A stretch of 64,000 nucleotides of DNA from contig VXBP01004446.1 of assembly GCA_013400115.1 (NCBI GenBank), positions 959,374 through 1,023,373 of the forward strand. The letters run 5' to 3'. The position numbers were made by a program, and so were the translations under genes. Under the pieces are notes generated by a model, which ran no database searches, was not told where the DNA came from, and was given only the letters and a program-made list of their open reading frames with translations. Below, one piece after another: positions 10,599 through 22,221 of this stretch. Each line of letters begins with the position of its first letter. Position 1 is the first letter of the stretch. This DNA is from Rhinopomastus cyanomelas. Lineage: Eukaryota; Chordata; Aves; Bucerotiformes; Rhinopomastidae.

Positions 10599-10692
10599 TC
10601 ACAGAGCACTAGGGATTGGAAGGGACCTCAAAAGATCATCCAGCCCAATCCCCCTGCCACAGCAGGACCCCCTAGATCCAGTTGCACGTCCA
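10599..10692 (-). mobile_element. CR1 3' tail
   Basis: TCACAGAGCACTAGGGATTG to CCTAGATCCAGTTGCACGTC, antisense. Confidence 0.88.
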
Positions 10693-11348
10693 GCTCATCA
10701 TTACTGTGGTAGAATAAATAGCTCAGAGATCCAAATATGCTGAAATACATCTCCAAACAACAGGCAGCCTGATGCTTCCTCCAGAATTAAACAGACACAA
10801 GCCTGTCGCTTTAAATCTGTGGAAACCTCTTGACTTTAGTGCTACAATTGCAAGACCAGAAGCACACCCCGCTAATCTGGAGCGCGGCTTTGAAGTGCAA
10901 ATCGTACCTTTCCCACCCAGCACTTGAAGCAAAAGAAGGGGAAACATCAATTCACACTAGCGACACCAAAAAAAAGGGCTCCGGTTTGTCACCAGAGGAA
11001 AGGTTTCAAATTTGCAGGTTTCATCTCCGAGGTGAGGTGTTAATGAATTTTATATTTTATCCAGATGGGGATGCAAATGTCTTCTGAACTTGGTTACGGA
11101 GCAGCTATTGTGCAGCTGCTGAAGAGGGTGTAGGCTGTAGACAGCTGAGAGGGAAGAACATCCAGTTTGCTTTGTTGTGGGGTTTTTTGTGGTCAGCGAC
11201 GTGGGAACATTGTCCAACACTGTGACTGAGATCCGTGGAAAGACCTCTTTCATCAGTATGTGATGTCCAACACTGGACACTGGAGGTTCTTTAGGTGACA
11301 AACCATATTCAATATGTGAAAAGGTATTTCTTGGAAGAGGGGTCTCAA
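10693..11348. other. Intergenic, no feature seen
   Basis: No exon or repeat recognised. Confidence 0.4.
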
Positions 11349-11602
11349 CTAGTGATAGGACAAAGGGCAGTGGGTGTGAGCTGGAACATAGGAGGTTCCA
11401 CATCAGTATGAGAAGGAACTTCTTCACGGTGAGGGTGACACTGGAAGGGGCTGTCCAGGGAGGTTGTGGAGTTTCCTTCTCTGGAGATGTTTGAAACACA
11501 CCTGGACATGTTCCTGTGTGACTCGGTCTAGGTGGTCCTGCTGTGGTGGGGGGATTGGACTGGAGGTCCCTTCCAATCCCTAATGTTCTGTGGTTCTGTG
11601 AT
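11349..11602 (+). mobile_element. CR1 3' end
   Basis: From AGTGATAGGACAAAGGGCAG to GTTCTGTGGTTCTGTGATC, with a small internal deletion at the usual GAGCCCTGGAAGG site. Confidence 0.93.
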
Positions 11603-11893
11603 CTTTGTGTAGCTGATGAGCAGCAACTTCTCAGCTGTACCCTTGACATATTTTAATCAGGGTTTCTCTCTGACCAAACAACGGACACCTCTCCCAATTA
11701 GTTAATGGTTTCCTGCTTTCTGCTGCCGCTGTTTCCATCTTACTCCTCATCCTCCTTGACCTCAGAGCAGCTGAAACTCAAATTACATTAGACAGACTCA
11801 TGCAACTCTCTTAGCTGCATGGAAGCTGCCACAGTAGTTTTGCTGGGGTTTTGTGTCTGCAGATATGCCTGAGTGTTTAGCTTTGTGCAGCTG

Positions 11894-11999
11894 TGGTGCT
11901 GGGGGATCTCGTTTGGGGGTGAGCTTGTAGAGTAGGGTTGATGGTTGGAGTCTGTGGTCCCAAGGGTCTTTTCCAACCTGAAGGATTCTGTGGTTCTCA
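11894..11999 (+). mobile_element. CR1 3' tail, older subfamily
   Basis: TGGTGCTGGGGGATCTCGTT, TTGATGGTTGGAGTCTGTGG and CTTTTCCAACCTGAAGGATT. Same tail type as 262-561. Confidence 0.85.
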
Positions 12000-12514
12000 C
12001 TGTCTTGTTTTGATTCAGAAGGAGGTTTGCCTTTCAGTTTAGAGCAGTTTGAAGGCACCAGGCTGTATTTAATAGAGCATCGCGCCGAAGCTTTCCAGAG
12101 CCTACCTAATTAAGTGAGATGTGACTTCTCCGCAGCCCGGTTCCTCCGACCAAGGTCATTACAAAAAGTTATGGGATGTGATGTTATTTTCCATTTCATG
12201 ATGAGTGGCTCCACTGGTTTTGTCTGCCATACACACAACATTAATCTTTCTAAAGTCTATATCCATCTATTCCTGTGGTACCTTCTCCAAGGCTTTCTAT
12301 TGATTTATGCCTTTCAGCTGTCATTTACAAGTAACCGTTCCAGCCCCTGTGAGTTTTTGCATCTATTCCCTAGATTCCTCTTGCTATTGATTTTTTTCCC
12401 TGCTTTTGTGTGCTGCTTTCCAGAATTAATCCTTTTTTCAGCTCTTCTTTTCTTCAGGATGGGTAATAAGAAAATCTGGAGCAATCACTTGTCTTTCTAA
12501 TACAGGGCAGAGCC
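12000..12514. other. Intergenic, no feature seen
   Basis: T-rich on the plus strand from about 12230 to 12450. The 128-codon frame at 12114-12500 is hydrophobic because of the T/C bias and has no recognised domain. Confidence 0.4.
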
Positions 12515-12700
12515 AATAAGGATGGGGAGGTCCTCAGAAGGTCATCTAGCCCAGTCCCCCGGCCAGAGCAGGATCCCCTAGACCCAGTCGCACAGGAACA
12601 TGGCCAGGTGGGTTTTGAATATCTCCAGAGAATGGGACTCCACAACCCCCCTGGGCAGCCCCTTCCAGCGCTCTGTCACCGTCACCGTCACCGTGAAGTC
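12515..12700 (-). mobile_element. CR1 3' end
   Basis: From GGTCATCTAGCCCAGTCCCC to GCGCTCTGTCACCGTCACCG. It carries a three-copy CACCGT hexamer expansion at about 12676-12694. Confidence 0.92.
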
Positions 12701-12862
12701 ATCCTGGGGTTTGCTCTCTCATTGCCCAGCAGGTCCTTGCATTTTCTTCAGCCATGTGTTCTGTCACTCAGCCTGCAACAGCCACACTGGCAACAGCCAT
12801 ATCCTGAAGTTGGATCAGTGTTCCTTTAAAAGCAACCAAAGACCTGCTGGTTTCTTTGCTGT

Positions 12863-13002
12863 TGTGGTGGTTGAGTCCCCCTCCCTGGATGAGTTTAAAA
12901 GATGTAGTGTTGAAGGATCTGGTTTGGGGGTGAACTTGTAGAGTAGGATTGATGGTTAGACTTGAAGATCCGAAGGGGCTTTTCCAACTTGAGTGATTCT
13001 GT
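12863..13002 (+). mobile_element. CR1 3' tail, older subfamily
   Basis: GTGGTTGAGTCCCCCTCCCT to CTTTTCCAACTTGAGTGATT. Confidence 0.88.
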
Positions 13003-13067
13003 CTCTTTGGCAGAAGAAGTGTGTGAGGCTTGGATTTTTTTGTTTCCTTAAAGCAAGGAAAGTCCAT

Positions 13068-13164
13068 ATGTGACTTGTTCTAGGTGATCCTGCTGTGGCA
13101 GGGGGATTGGACTAGATGGTCTTTCGAGGTCCCTTCCAATCCCTAATGATTCTATGATTCTGTG
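13068..13164 (+). mobile_element. CR1 3' tail
   Basis: TGTGACTTGTTCTAGGTGAT to AATGATTCTATGATTCTGTG, with both octamer variants at the end. Confidence 0.92.
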
Positions 13165-13968
13165 ATATGTAGTCACTGTATAGTTTTAGGGTCTGATTAG
13201 TGACTGACACAAAAACAAGACTGACTTTTGATTGATTCTTTTAAAGGAATTTTGCTACTGAGGATCTGAAGAAACGAGAAAAGCTTCAAATTCCGTTGTT
13301 AGGGTGATCACCCTCTTCAGGGATTGGGGAGTGAGAAACAGGGCTGCTTTGTGTAAGCTGCTGGCTACAAAACAAAACCTCAGCTATTTGCAAGTTCTAA
13401 AAGAAATCCTGTGTGCTGACTCACTGTTTGAAGTTAAGAACAAAGCCTTCAGCAGCAACAAAAGACAGGTAGATGCTATGATATCCCCCCTGGAAATAAG
13501 GTTCCCTCATGCATCAAAATGCTTTTAATGCTCATCAGCGGGGGCAGCGGGTGATGCAGAGAGTGCTTTTTCATGGAGAGAAAAAACCAGCCCAGTCTCA
13601 ACTTCACATTTAACAGCCTTGCTTTTGGTATGAAAGGCGTTTGACAAGTGAACCCATTACGATAATCAGGAGTGCTGCTCTAACAACTGCTGTCAGGCAA
13701 AGAGCTCTGTTCGGTTCTCTCCTCTCTTCATACTCCTTTACTTAACAGCTAAATTCAGTGAATGGATTCCAGCTGTAAATAAATCTCTTTAATAAACGGG
13801 GATTTTGGGGGCTGGCTTTCAGCTTCTGCCCTTTTCTATCCCTTCTGAAACAAAAGGAAACATACAAGTGTTCTTTTAGGTGCTGATTTTTGCTTACAAG
13901 AAGTAGCTGTATGAGGGGAAAAAAAGACGTTACTGCTAAGTATGTGGTTGCTGTTTTCAGTGCCAGGA
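13165..13968. other. Intergenic, no feature seen
   Basis: No exon or repeat recognised. The frame 13304-13528 has no domain I know. Confidence 0.4.
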
Positions 13969-14447
13969 CACAGAATCACAGAACATTAGGGGTTGGAAGT
14001 GACCTTGAAAGATCATCCAGTCCAATCCCCCTGCCACAGCAGGATCGCTTAGACCAAGTCACACAGGAACACACAGGGGCAGGTTTTAAACATCTCCAGA
14101 GAAGGAGACGCCACAACCTCCCTGGGCAGCCCCTTCCAGGGCTCTGTCACCCTCACTGGGAAGAGGTTCCTTCTCATATTGATGTGGAACCTCCTCTGTT
14201 CCAGTTCACACCCACTGCCCCTTGTCCTATCATTAGATGCCCCTGAGCAGAGCCTGGCTCCATCCTCCTGACACCCACCCTTCACATATTGATCAACATT
14301 AATGAGGTCACCCCTCAGTCTCCTCGTCACCAAGCTCAAAAGACCCAGCTCCCTCAGCCTTACCTCCTCAGGGAGCTGTTCCACTCCCTTCATCATCTTC
14401 ATGGCTCTGCACTGGACTCCCTCCAGCACTTCTGTGTCCTTCTTGAA
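13969..14447 (-). mobile_element. CR1 3' end, about 480 bp
   Basis: Antisense from ACACAGAATCACAGAACATT to TCTGTGTCCTTCTTGAAGTT. One of the longer copies. The minus-strand frame 14049-14429 encodes the ORF2 C-terminus (LERVQCRAMKMMKGVEQLPE onward). Confidence 0.97.
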
Positions 14448-15169
14448 GTTAGCCTATAAAAGACAAGCAGTACAGTGGTGCAACTATTTTAGCCAGAAAT
14501 CCAGGCTCTAGCCAAATGCATTTGGCTGCTCTAGTTAAGTGTGTCCAGATCCAGTGAGGTGCTTGAACTCTGTCCATTGATAGATTATGGAGCTATTCAG
14601 CACGTGGGTTTTGGTTAGGCACCGACTCCAAAATTGGTGGTTGTGAGAGTAATTAAGATCGTTATCTTACTCTTGAACATGTTGAGAACAATATAATGGA
14701 GACTAAAATTTGATCTCTCGATTCCCTGCAGTTCTCCTTGTGGTTTTGCTTTCCATTCAGAAGTGGAGCCAAGGTCACAGAGTGTTTCAGTAACCTCCAG
14801 TCGATGGCTGCTAGATGTCATTCCCTTGAATAACCATTATAACTTTTCAAAAAAACATGCATTGTCCATTTGCTCTAAATGCATCTTTGATGGATGCTTC
14901 AGTATCTTTGTGATAGATTTCCCCCTCCTCCCTCACCTCCTCTGTAACTCAATTGGATGAAGTCTTACGTTGCTGCAGTAATCAATGGTGATATAAAATC
15001 AATTAAAGTTGTCCTGGCATTATGGAACTGAGACTCTGGGTCAGATTCTAGATACAGGTAGTCGAGGTGCTTAACCTTCTACACGATAATGGTAGCATCA
15101 CACTAGTTGTAATGAGGCAGTTCTGTTAGTAGCAGCAAAACTGCTTCTGACACATTTCAAATCCAACTA
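14448..15169. other. Intergenic, no feature seen
   Basis: Unique-looking sequence. No exon recognised. Confidence 0.4.
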
Positions 15170-15610
15170 TCACAGGATCACAGAACATTGTGGATTGGAA
15201 AGGATCTGAAAGGATCATCCAGTCCAATGCCCCCGCCACAGCAGGATCACCTAGACCAAGTCACATAGGAACATGTCCAAGTGGGTTTTAAACATCTCCA
15301 GAGAAGGAGACTCCACAATCCACTTGGACAAACCCTGCCAGGGCTCTGTCACCCTCACTGGGAAGAAGTTCCTTCTTATATTGATGTGGAACCTCCTCTG
15401 TTCCAGCTCACACCCATTACCCCTTGTCCTGTCATTAGATGTTACTGAGCAGAGCCTGGCTCCATCCTCCTGACACCCACCCTTCGCATATCTATAAACA
15501 CTAATGAGTTCAACCCCTCACTCTCCTTTTCTGAGACCCAGCTCCCTCAGCCTTTCCTCCTCAGGGAGATGTTCCACTCCCTTCATCACCTTTGTGGCTC
15601 TAGAGAAGAC
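15170..15610 (-). mobile_element. CR1 3' end, about 440 bp
   Basis: Antisense from TCACAGGATCACAGAACATT to CCTTTGTGGCTCTAGAG. It has a short deletion near 15528, where the usual CCAAGCTGAAGAG is missing. Confidence 0.96.
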
Positions 15611-16615
15611 CCAAGCAATACATAATATTGAGGGGCTGGGCCACAACACTAGTAATTCTCTGGATTTTTATTTTCCCTTCCCATTTTAGGTATTTTAAGT
15701 GATGCGATCAGCAGTGTAGGCTGTCTGTAGAGCCAGTGGAGAGAAGTTTTTCCTAGGCAGCAACTCAGATGGCACGAATACCCACTTGGATGTTTACTTT
15801 TTAATTGGGTACTTTGTACCTCTTTTCTGAAACATCTAGAAAAGGGAATTCGTGTTGCCCTACAGTAACTAATATATCTGAGTCTAGGTGACTCCTGGGA
15901 ACACACCATCAAGCTGGTAGTGCTTGGAGCATATTTTTAGGAGGGAGACGGGTAGATTCGTATGCATGGAGGAATAGCTGCATTTCTTCGGTATCTCTTT
16001 CCCCCAGGCTTTTTCTTGTCTTCTTTTTTTTTGCATTCAAATCTTTACATCTGCTTCTATCACGCCAAAGCCGGTTCAAAGCCAAGATTTCATTTGGAGT
16101 TTCATCCTTGGCTCTCCCACCAATCTGTTTAACCAGTTATTAAGTGTCTATCACAGCAGTCGCTTTCCGATCCCGTACACATATTAGGCATCATTAGCTC
16201 TGTCGCTGGAGGATAAGCATCCCCACGGAAAAGCTCGGCAAGGTGCAGTCTGCTGCCATTACATCATGTGCCTTGTTATATTACCAAAACAATTAAGTTA
16301 GCTGAGTATCAACACATCACGTAATTTTAAAATCAAAGCACTTAGAGGCAAAGAAATGAATAATTAAAATCACATAGAACTTATGCTGCCCACGCAGTAA
16401 GCACATTATTCTTATCAGGAGATTTGCCTCACTGGACTATGAACCCTTCAGTGAAGGAAGCTTTTTGCTGCTGCTGTTCCATGCTGTCTAACATAAGATG
16501 ACTCTGCTCTGTAGCAAAAAGGGAGGAAAACAAGGAAGATCCATTGTCCTAAAAAATAACTTGCAGTTATATCAGAATTAAAATTACTAGACTAAGATGA
16601 TCATTTTACTTTTAT
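15611..16615. other. Intergenic; possible conserved non-coding block
   Basis: No exon or repeat recognised. About 16060-16400 is AT-rich and rich in TAATT/ATTA and ATCACATC-like words, the look of a conserved non-coding element. Conservation cannot be judged from one sequence. Confidence 0.3.
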
Positions 16616-16936
16616 AAATGTGCGAGGAGTGAGTATCAGGAGGATGGAGCTAGGCTCTGCTCAGTGTCATCTACTGATAGACAAGAGGCAATGGGTGTGA
16701 GCTGGAACATAGGAGTTTCTACACAAATATGAAAAGGATCTTCTTCCTGGTGAGGGTGACAGAGCACCAGAAGGGGCTGCCCAGGGGAGTTGTGGAGTCT
16801 CCTTCTCTGGACATGCTTAAAACCCACCAGAACATGTTCCTGTGTGACCTGATCTAGGTGATCCTGCTCTGGCAGGGAGATTGGACTAGAGGATGTTTTG
16901 AGGTCCCTTTCAATCTCTAATGTTCTCTGATTCTGA
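16616..16936 (+). mobile_element. CR1 3' end
   Basis: From the GGAGTGAGTATCAGGAGGAT segment to AATGTTCTCTGATTCTGAG. Confidence 0.94.
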
Positions 16937-16939
16937 GAT

Positions 16940-17096
16940 TTGGTTGAGTCTCCATCCCTGGATGTGTTTAAAAGATGCTTAGATGTAGTGTTAGGGGATC
17001 TGGTTTAGGGGTGGACTTGTAGAGTAGCGTTGATGGCTGGACTTGATAATCCCAAGGGTCTTTTCCAACCTGAATGATTCTAGGATTCTATTATTC
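16940..17096 (+). mobile_element. CR1 3' tail, older subfamily
   Basis: TTGGTTGAGTCTCCATCCCT to AATGATTCTAGGATTCTATT. It directly abuts the previous copy on the same strand. Confidence 0.88.
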
Positions 17097-17196
17097 AGAC
17101 TCTCATTATTTCTAACTGTTTGGCCAGTGTTATACTTCTGTCTTTCACTAACTGAATAAAAATATTCACCTGTGGAAAATGCACTGAGACCACATA

Positions 17197-17358
17197 TCAC
17201 AGGATCACAGAACATTAGGGATTGGAAGGGACCTCAGAAGATCATCCAGTCCAGTCCCCCTGCCACAGCAGGATCACCCAGACCAAGTCACACAGGAACA
17301 TGGCCAGGCGGGTTTTAAACATCTCCAGAGAAGGAGACTCCACAATCCCCCTGGGCAA
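17197..17358 (-). mobile_element. CR1 3' end
   Basis: TCACAGGATCACAGAACATT to CAATCCCCCTGGGCAACTCT. Confidence 0.93.
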
Positions 17359-18239
17359 CTCTGTGGCATCAGATGCCAAGAGCTCTCACAGCATATTAGG
17401 GCAATCCTATCCTCAGTACCACAAGTTAACCATAAAGATGTTTGTGACTGTTATGGAAATTGGTCTCTACCATAAACGAGTCTCCTGACTGAGAACGAGT
17501 GGTTAGCGCAGGAAAGCAAGGAAACTCTTCTCTGCCGCAGCAGGCTGTGTCAAACATTGCTTCGTGCCGTCGGCCCCGTTAAGTTCATGACTTCTGCCAG
17601 TAGCATTTTAGCTCTCTTCTGCCATGCTTCATCTCTCAGGCCATCTGTACAGCAAGGTGACTTACAAGTCTGAAACCATAGCAGCCTGCGTTTTGACACG
17701 ATCGCATCCACAGTCATGTTCCAGTACTGGATATGCTCCAAGATCCTTCCAGTAAAGAGGCCTGTGCCTTTATGGCACAATCTGTGAGGGGCCTAATTGG
17801 CACACCTGCTTTCAGGCTGTTGTTGGGAAAACTTGCATGGTGTGATTTTAAGGGTGTTGCTACTTAGGAAACCTTTTTGGAGGCTTGAGTTACTGCCTAA
17901 CTCTTAAATCCTGAGATTTCAAAGTCTGTCTTTCCTCTGGTTTTGATCCATTTTGTGAAATGTTATAAATGCCTGGCATGGGGTTTTGTCATATGTGCAG
18001 AAGTGTGTGTGTACACAGATATCGAATCTCCTAGTTAACAAAAAGAAGCTCAGTAGAAAAAGAAGACATTTTAGAACATACTTTAAGCAGTAAAAATGTT
18101 GGGAAGGCTTGCACTTTCACATGTAGTAAAAACTAACAACATGCACATATGTAATGAACTACATGCAACACATCATTTCATTAATGATCTACATTTTTAA
18201 AAGAATCAGCTCAGCCTTGCTCATAGTCCCCCTTTAAGA
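17359..18239. other. Upstream of the CpG island, no feature seen
   Basis: No exon or repeat recognised. 18020-18200 is AT-rich. Confidence 0.4.
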
Positions 18240-18436
18240 CCACAGAATCACAGAACATTAGGGATTGGAAGGGACTTCGAAGGATCATCCAGTCCAGTCC
18301 CCCCTGCCACAGCAGGACCACCTAGATCAAGTGCACAGGAACGTGTCCAGGCGGGTTTTAAACGTCTCCATAGAAGGCGACTCCGCAACACCCCTGGGCA
18401 GCCGCTTTCAGGGCTCCGTCGCGGCCGCCGTGAAGG
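18240..18436 (-). mobile_element. CR1 3' end merging into the CpG island
   Basis: Antisense copy from CACAGAATCACAGAACATTA. Its distal end reads GGGCTCCGTCGCGGCCGCCG where the consensus has GGGCTCTGTCACCCTCACCG. CpGs have been gained across its last 90 bases or so, towards the island. Confidence 0.9.
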
Positions 18437-19110
18437 TGCCGGCTCGGTGCCGCTGTCCGCGGTGCTGAAACCCTCCTCCCGTCCGGGCGCAGGGACTCTC
18501 CCTCCCCGCCCGTGCCCGCGCGTGTCCCGGGAGCGCGTCCCGCAACGAAACTAACTCCTCCCTTCGGCGGGGAAATCGGCACCGCCAGAAGCCCGTAGGA
18601 ACGGGCGCCTTCCTCTCGTTCTCCGCCTCCCCCGCCCCCTCCCCGCTCTGTTTTTTGCTTCCTTAAGCAGAGCAAGCAGGCTCCTTCCGCCTGGACTGGG
18701 CAAGCCGCTCACCCTGCACCCCAGGACGGGGGCTGTAGTGCTAGCGGCGCCTGCCCACCGCCCTTCCCCGACAAACTTCGGCTCCCAGTCTCCTGGGAGT
18801 ACGTTTCGGGGCTCCCTTTGCCACCCTCCCTCCGCCCAGGTAAGTGCTGAGGGGCTGGGACAGAGGGGGAAAAAACGGGGAAGAGGAGAAATCGCGATCC
18901 TGCCACCCTGCAGTTTAGTCTCCCCCGCACCAAGGCGGATCGGGGCGCAGCTCTGAGGGCGGAGGGGCGGTTGCCCCGCCCAGCCACCGCTCGCCCACCC
19001 GCCCTCGGGGTGTTTGGCGGAGCTGTGATCTCCTCGCCATTTGCTTTCCCGGGATACAGGGGAGCCGGGGGCTCTCCCTCGGCTGGCACCTCCCGCCAGG
19101 TAACTTCCCC
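18405..19110 (+). promoter_or_regulatory. ROBO2: CpG island, candidate promoter of the long ROBO2 transcript
   Basis: Dense CpG, high G+C sequence unlike its AT-rich surroundings, with a GC box run (CCCCGCCCCCTCCCC at about 18629-18643). It contains a perfect splice donor on the plus strand (CAG|GTAAGT at 18840). Long minus-strand frames across it (18551-19243, 18709-19581) follow from the low stop frequency of GC-rich DNA and show no domain. Assignment to ROBO2 is inferred from the signal-peptide exon 6.9 kb downstream on the same strand. Confidence 0.6.
18440..18839 (+). other. ROBO2: Candidate non-coding first exon of ROBO2 (start approximate)
   Basis: The end is fixed by the consensus donor CCCAG|GTAAGTGC. 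The start is unknown and is set here to the middle part of the CpG island. A 5' UTR exon here would splice to 25742, where the start codon lies. No TATA box is seen, as is usual for CpG-island promoters. Confidence 0.45.
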
Positions 19111-19508
19111 AAGTTTGGCTGGGTAAGGAACAGCCTCCTCGGGCGGGCAGCTGGAGGTAGGGAAGAAGGGAGAGGGGTGGTCTGTGGGGTGTAGTCCAGG
19201 TGTAAAACACATCTCGGGGTAGTGAGGATGACATCTGGTGCAAACCCGTGCTTTGCTTCCAGGGAGGCTTGTCCTGGGCATCCCTAAAATCTTAGTGTCA
19301 AAGCTGAAGGAGGAGTCAGTAAAACGCTGGCATGAGGAACAGGCAGAGGAGTTTGGCTTGCTTATCCTCCTCTGCGTACAGCTCGGTGCGTAAGAGTGCC
19401 GGTGCCTTTCATTTCGAATTATTGATGACAAAAGTACAGAGCATTGAAGCTTGTAAAAGGTGAAAGAGTACAATATGTAAATGGGAAATTGCAGGCTTCC
19501 TTTATTAA

Positions 19509-19735
19509 TTTGGAACTGGGACAGAGGAGGTTCCTCATCGATCTGAGAAGGAACTTCTTCACAGTGAGGGTGACAGAGCACTGGAATGGGCTACCCAGGG
19601 GGAGTCCCTCTGGAGATGTTTCTGGCCATGTTCCTGTGTGACTGGATCTAGGGGATCCTGCTGTGGCTGGGGGATTGGACTGGATGATCTTTCGAGTTCC
19701 CTTCCAATCCCTATGTTCTGTGATTCAATGATTCA
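19509..19735 (+). mobile_element. CR1 3' end
   Basis: TTTGGAACTGGGACAGAGGA to ATGTTCTGTGATTCAATGAT. It has an internal deletion between GGGGGAGTCCCTCTGGAGAT and the usual GGTTGTGGAGTCTCC. Confidence 0.93.
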
Positions 19736-20131
19736 ATTGGGTGATTTTAGTAGTAGCAAAAAGTTGCACGATGAAAATAGTTGTAATTAGCTTTGAGAGA
19801 ATGAATACGAATGCAAATGAGTTTGGCACTTCAGTGTGGGCATGTGGCAACCAAGGAAACCCAACCTTACAAGTCATAAGCAGTCTTTAAGTTACACAGC
19901 AGGAGGCCTTTCTTTTGCATGTGAGAAGAAATATGTCCATTGCATATGTCTGTGTGTAGATAAAAGATTTATGGTCAAGAAGGAATGTTAACAGGCAAGA
20001 TGGGTCCTTGTGTAGGCCTGTGCAGAAACAGTCTCTAACTGTGTTGATCAAAAACTTGTGTCAGGAATATCTTGGGTGCCAACTGCAAATCAGGAGAAAT
20101 GACTGCACTGCTAGCCAAAGCCTGTTATCGC
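19736..20131. other. Intronic, no feature seen
   Basis: No exon or repeat recognised. Confidence 0.4.
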
Positions 20132-20283
20132 CCGGGGGGTTGTGGAGTCTCCTTCTCTGGAGACATTTAAAAGCCTCCTGGACATGTTCCTGTGCAACTT
20201 GCTCTAGGTGATCCTACTGCGGAAGAGGGATAGGACTGGATGATCTTTCAAGGTCCCTTCCGATCCCTGATGTTCTGTGATTT
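20132..20283 (+). mobile_element. CR1 3' end
   Basis: GGGGGGTTGTGGAGTCTCCT to CCCTGATGTTCTGTGATTT. Confidence 0.93.
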
Positions 20284-20925
20284 AATTTCCCTGTGTTTGT
20301 GCAGGTTCAAATACTAGGGGGATGCTGCTGCTTTCCTTTGTCCTTCATTGATTTCTTCTTGTTTGTGCTAAAATCAAGAGTTTCCCAAACTGTGAGAGGT
20401 CAGTCAGGCTTTTTCACAAGGAGACAAGGATATTGTGCCTACAAAACTGGGAGCAAAGTCATCTTTGTAAAGAGTGTTTTGAATTAGTGTTACTCTTTGT
20501 CAGTTATCTGGGCAGAGAAGAAGAGGTTTATCTGAGATCAATTCCCTTGGAATATTTGAGTTTTTCAGAGGAATAACTGATCTTAATGAACGTGGGAAAT
20601 GAACATCAGATTAAATCTTTATCCGTGGTTCAGCTCATTGAAAAAACTCAGCAGTGCTTTCAGCTTAAGGGCTTTGCCTTGAAATGTTGAAGGTGTAGGA
20701 CCTGTTACAGGGTCAGCTAGCAAGTCTGTACTGATGAACTACGTTGTGAGGAGAAAGCAGTCTGTACCTTTGAAGAAGGAAAAAAACCCGCTGGAGCCTG
20801 AATAATTGTTTATCTGAGTATCACAGTCACAATATTTAATTAGCATCTGGTATCCTACTGGTGCATGTTTAGGTTACTAGGAGATAAAAGTCCTTCCAGA
20901 AAACAGAAAAGTGGTAGCCTCTATG
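20284..20925. other. Intronic, no feature seen
   Basis: No exon or repeat recognised. Confidence 0.4.
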
Positions 20926-21255
20926 AACTGACCTGCTGGGGAGCAGTGTAGGAGCAAGGGCCCCGGGGGCCCTGCTGGAGAGCAGGGTGACTATGAGCCA
21001 GCAATGGGCCCTTGTGGCCAGTAAGGCCAACAGCATCCTGGCGTGGATGAGAAGATGGGTGCAGATGGGTGGTTAGCAGATTCTCCTCCCCGTCTACTCT
21101 GCCCTGGTGGGACCGCATTTTGAATGTTGTGTCCAGTTCTGGGCCCCTCAGTTCCAGAAGGACACAGAGCTGCTGGAGAGAGCCCAGCACAGAGCCACAG
21201 GGATGATGAAAGGGAGGGGAGCATCCCCCTGCTGAGGACAGGCTGAGGGAGCTGG
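20926..21255 (+). mobile_element. CR1 ORF2 fragment (upstream part, lacks 3' end)
   Basis: Starts at GAACTGACCTGCTGGGGAGC and includes GCCCTTGTGGCCAGTAAGGC and CTGCTGGAGAGAGCCCAGCA. It stops at GGCTGAGGGAGCTGGGAC, where an antisense CR1 tail begins. Confidence 0.93.
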
Positions 21256-21346
21256 GACCTCAAAAGATCATCTAGTCCAATCCCCCTGCCAGAGCAGGAC
21301 CACCTAGATCCAGTCTCACAGAAACATTCCGAGGGGGGTTTGAAGC
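21254..21346 (-). mobile_element. CR1 3' tail piece
   Basis: GGACCTCAAAAGATCATCTA to ACATTCCGAGGGGGGTTTGA. It joins the previous sense copy head-on and both are truncated at the junction, so a deletion or recombination joined two opposed elements. Confidence 0.88.
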
Positions 21347-22221
21347 CTTTTATTCCTTCCTTTTCCAGCAGTGTAGTTATCTTCTCTAGCGTAATGCCCC
21401 CCTTTCTCCTTCACAGGGTAACAAAAGAAAACCCACCTTAAACTGGGGCAAAAGGAGTCAGCTCAGAAAGGCACTTCTGTTTAAGCAGCATGCTTTGTCC
21501 CTACTCCTTTTAACCTCTTCTTTGCTTGTTGTCGACACTCCTCTTAGAATCTGGTGTTTCCCACAAGTTCAGGGGTTTTCTTGGTCGAAGCTTTCGCAGC
21601 GTTTTCCCCGTGTGTGTCTGAGATCAAAGTTGGTGTCACCTGAATGTAATTTCGCAGCCTTCCTCCTCGTGACGGGCTGCTGTTTCAGAAGGCACAACGT
21701 CGCTATTAATCATCATAAAGAGAACGCATGAGAACACTCCCAAATATGTGCCAAGCTCTTCAGTGTGATGGATGCACGAGAGGTGGCACCATTATTATCA
21801 CTCAGCAACTCGAAAACTTTGGGTCCTCGCATTTTCTCCTTGCAAACATCATTAACTTGCTCATGGGTTCCAATACAGTGTGAAAAATGTATTCCTCGTC
21901 TACTCGCTTTCCCCCATCCTTCATGCTGCATTGACAGAGCTAGTTATCTAAAATCCCTTAATGCATTCCAGGTTTGTGCTAAGAGTGTGAGAGAGAGCAA
22001 AGAAAGCCAAAGCCAGTAGTTTTGTGGAACAAAAGTCAATTATATTGATTTTGATCTGTTGATACGAAAGCAGTTTGTATCAATGATTGTAACCAGGGAA
22101 CTTAGGTTTGCTGGTCGCAGTTTTATTTACTCCCTGGTTCTGGTCTCTTTTGTGAATTGTTTTTTAGTCTTTAAGTCTTTCCAGTGTCAGTAGAATGTGG
22201 ATAATATTCCTGCTCTTCCAA
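21347..22221. other. Intronic, no feature seen
   Basis: No exon or repeat recognised. Confidence 0.4.

Noticed and set aside
18551..19581. Two long minus-strand open frames (230 and 290 codons) across the CpG island
   Set aside because: They overlap in different frames and are Pro/Gly/Arg/Ser-rich from GC composition. They show no domain, and the region is better explained as a CpG-island promoter.
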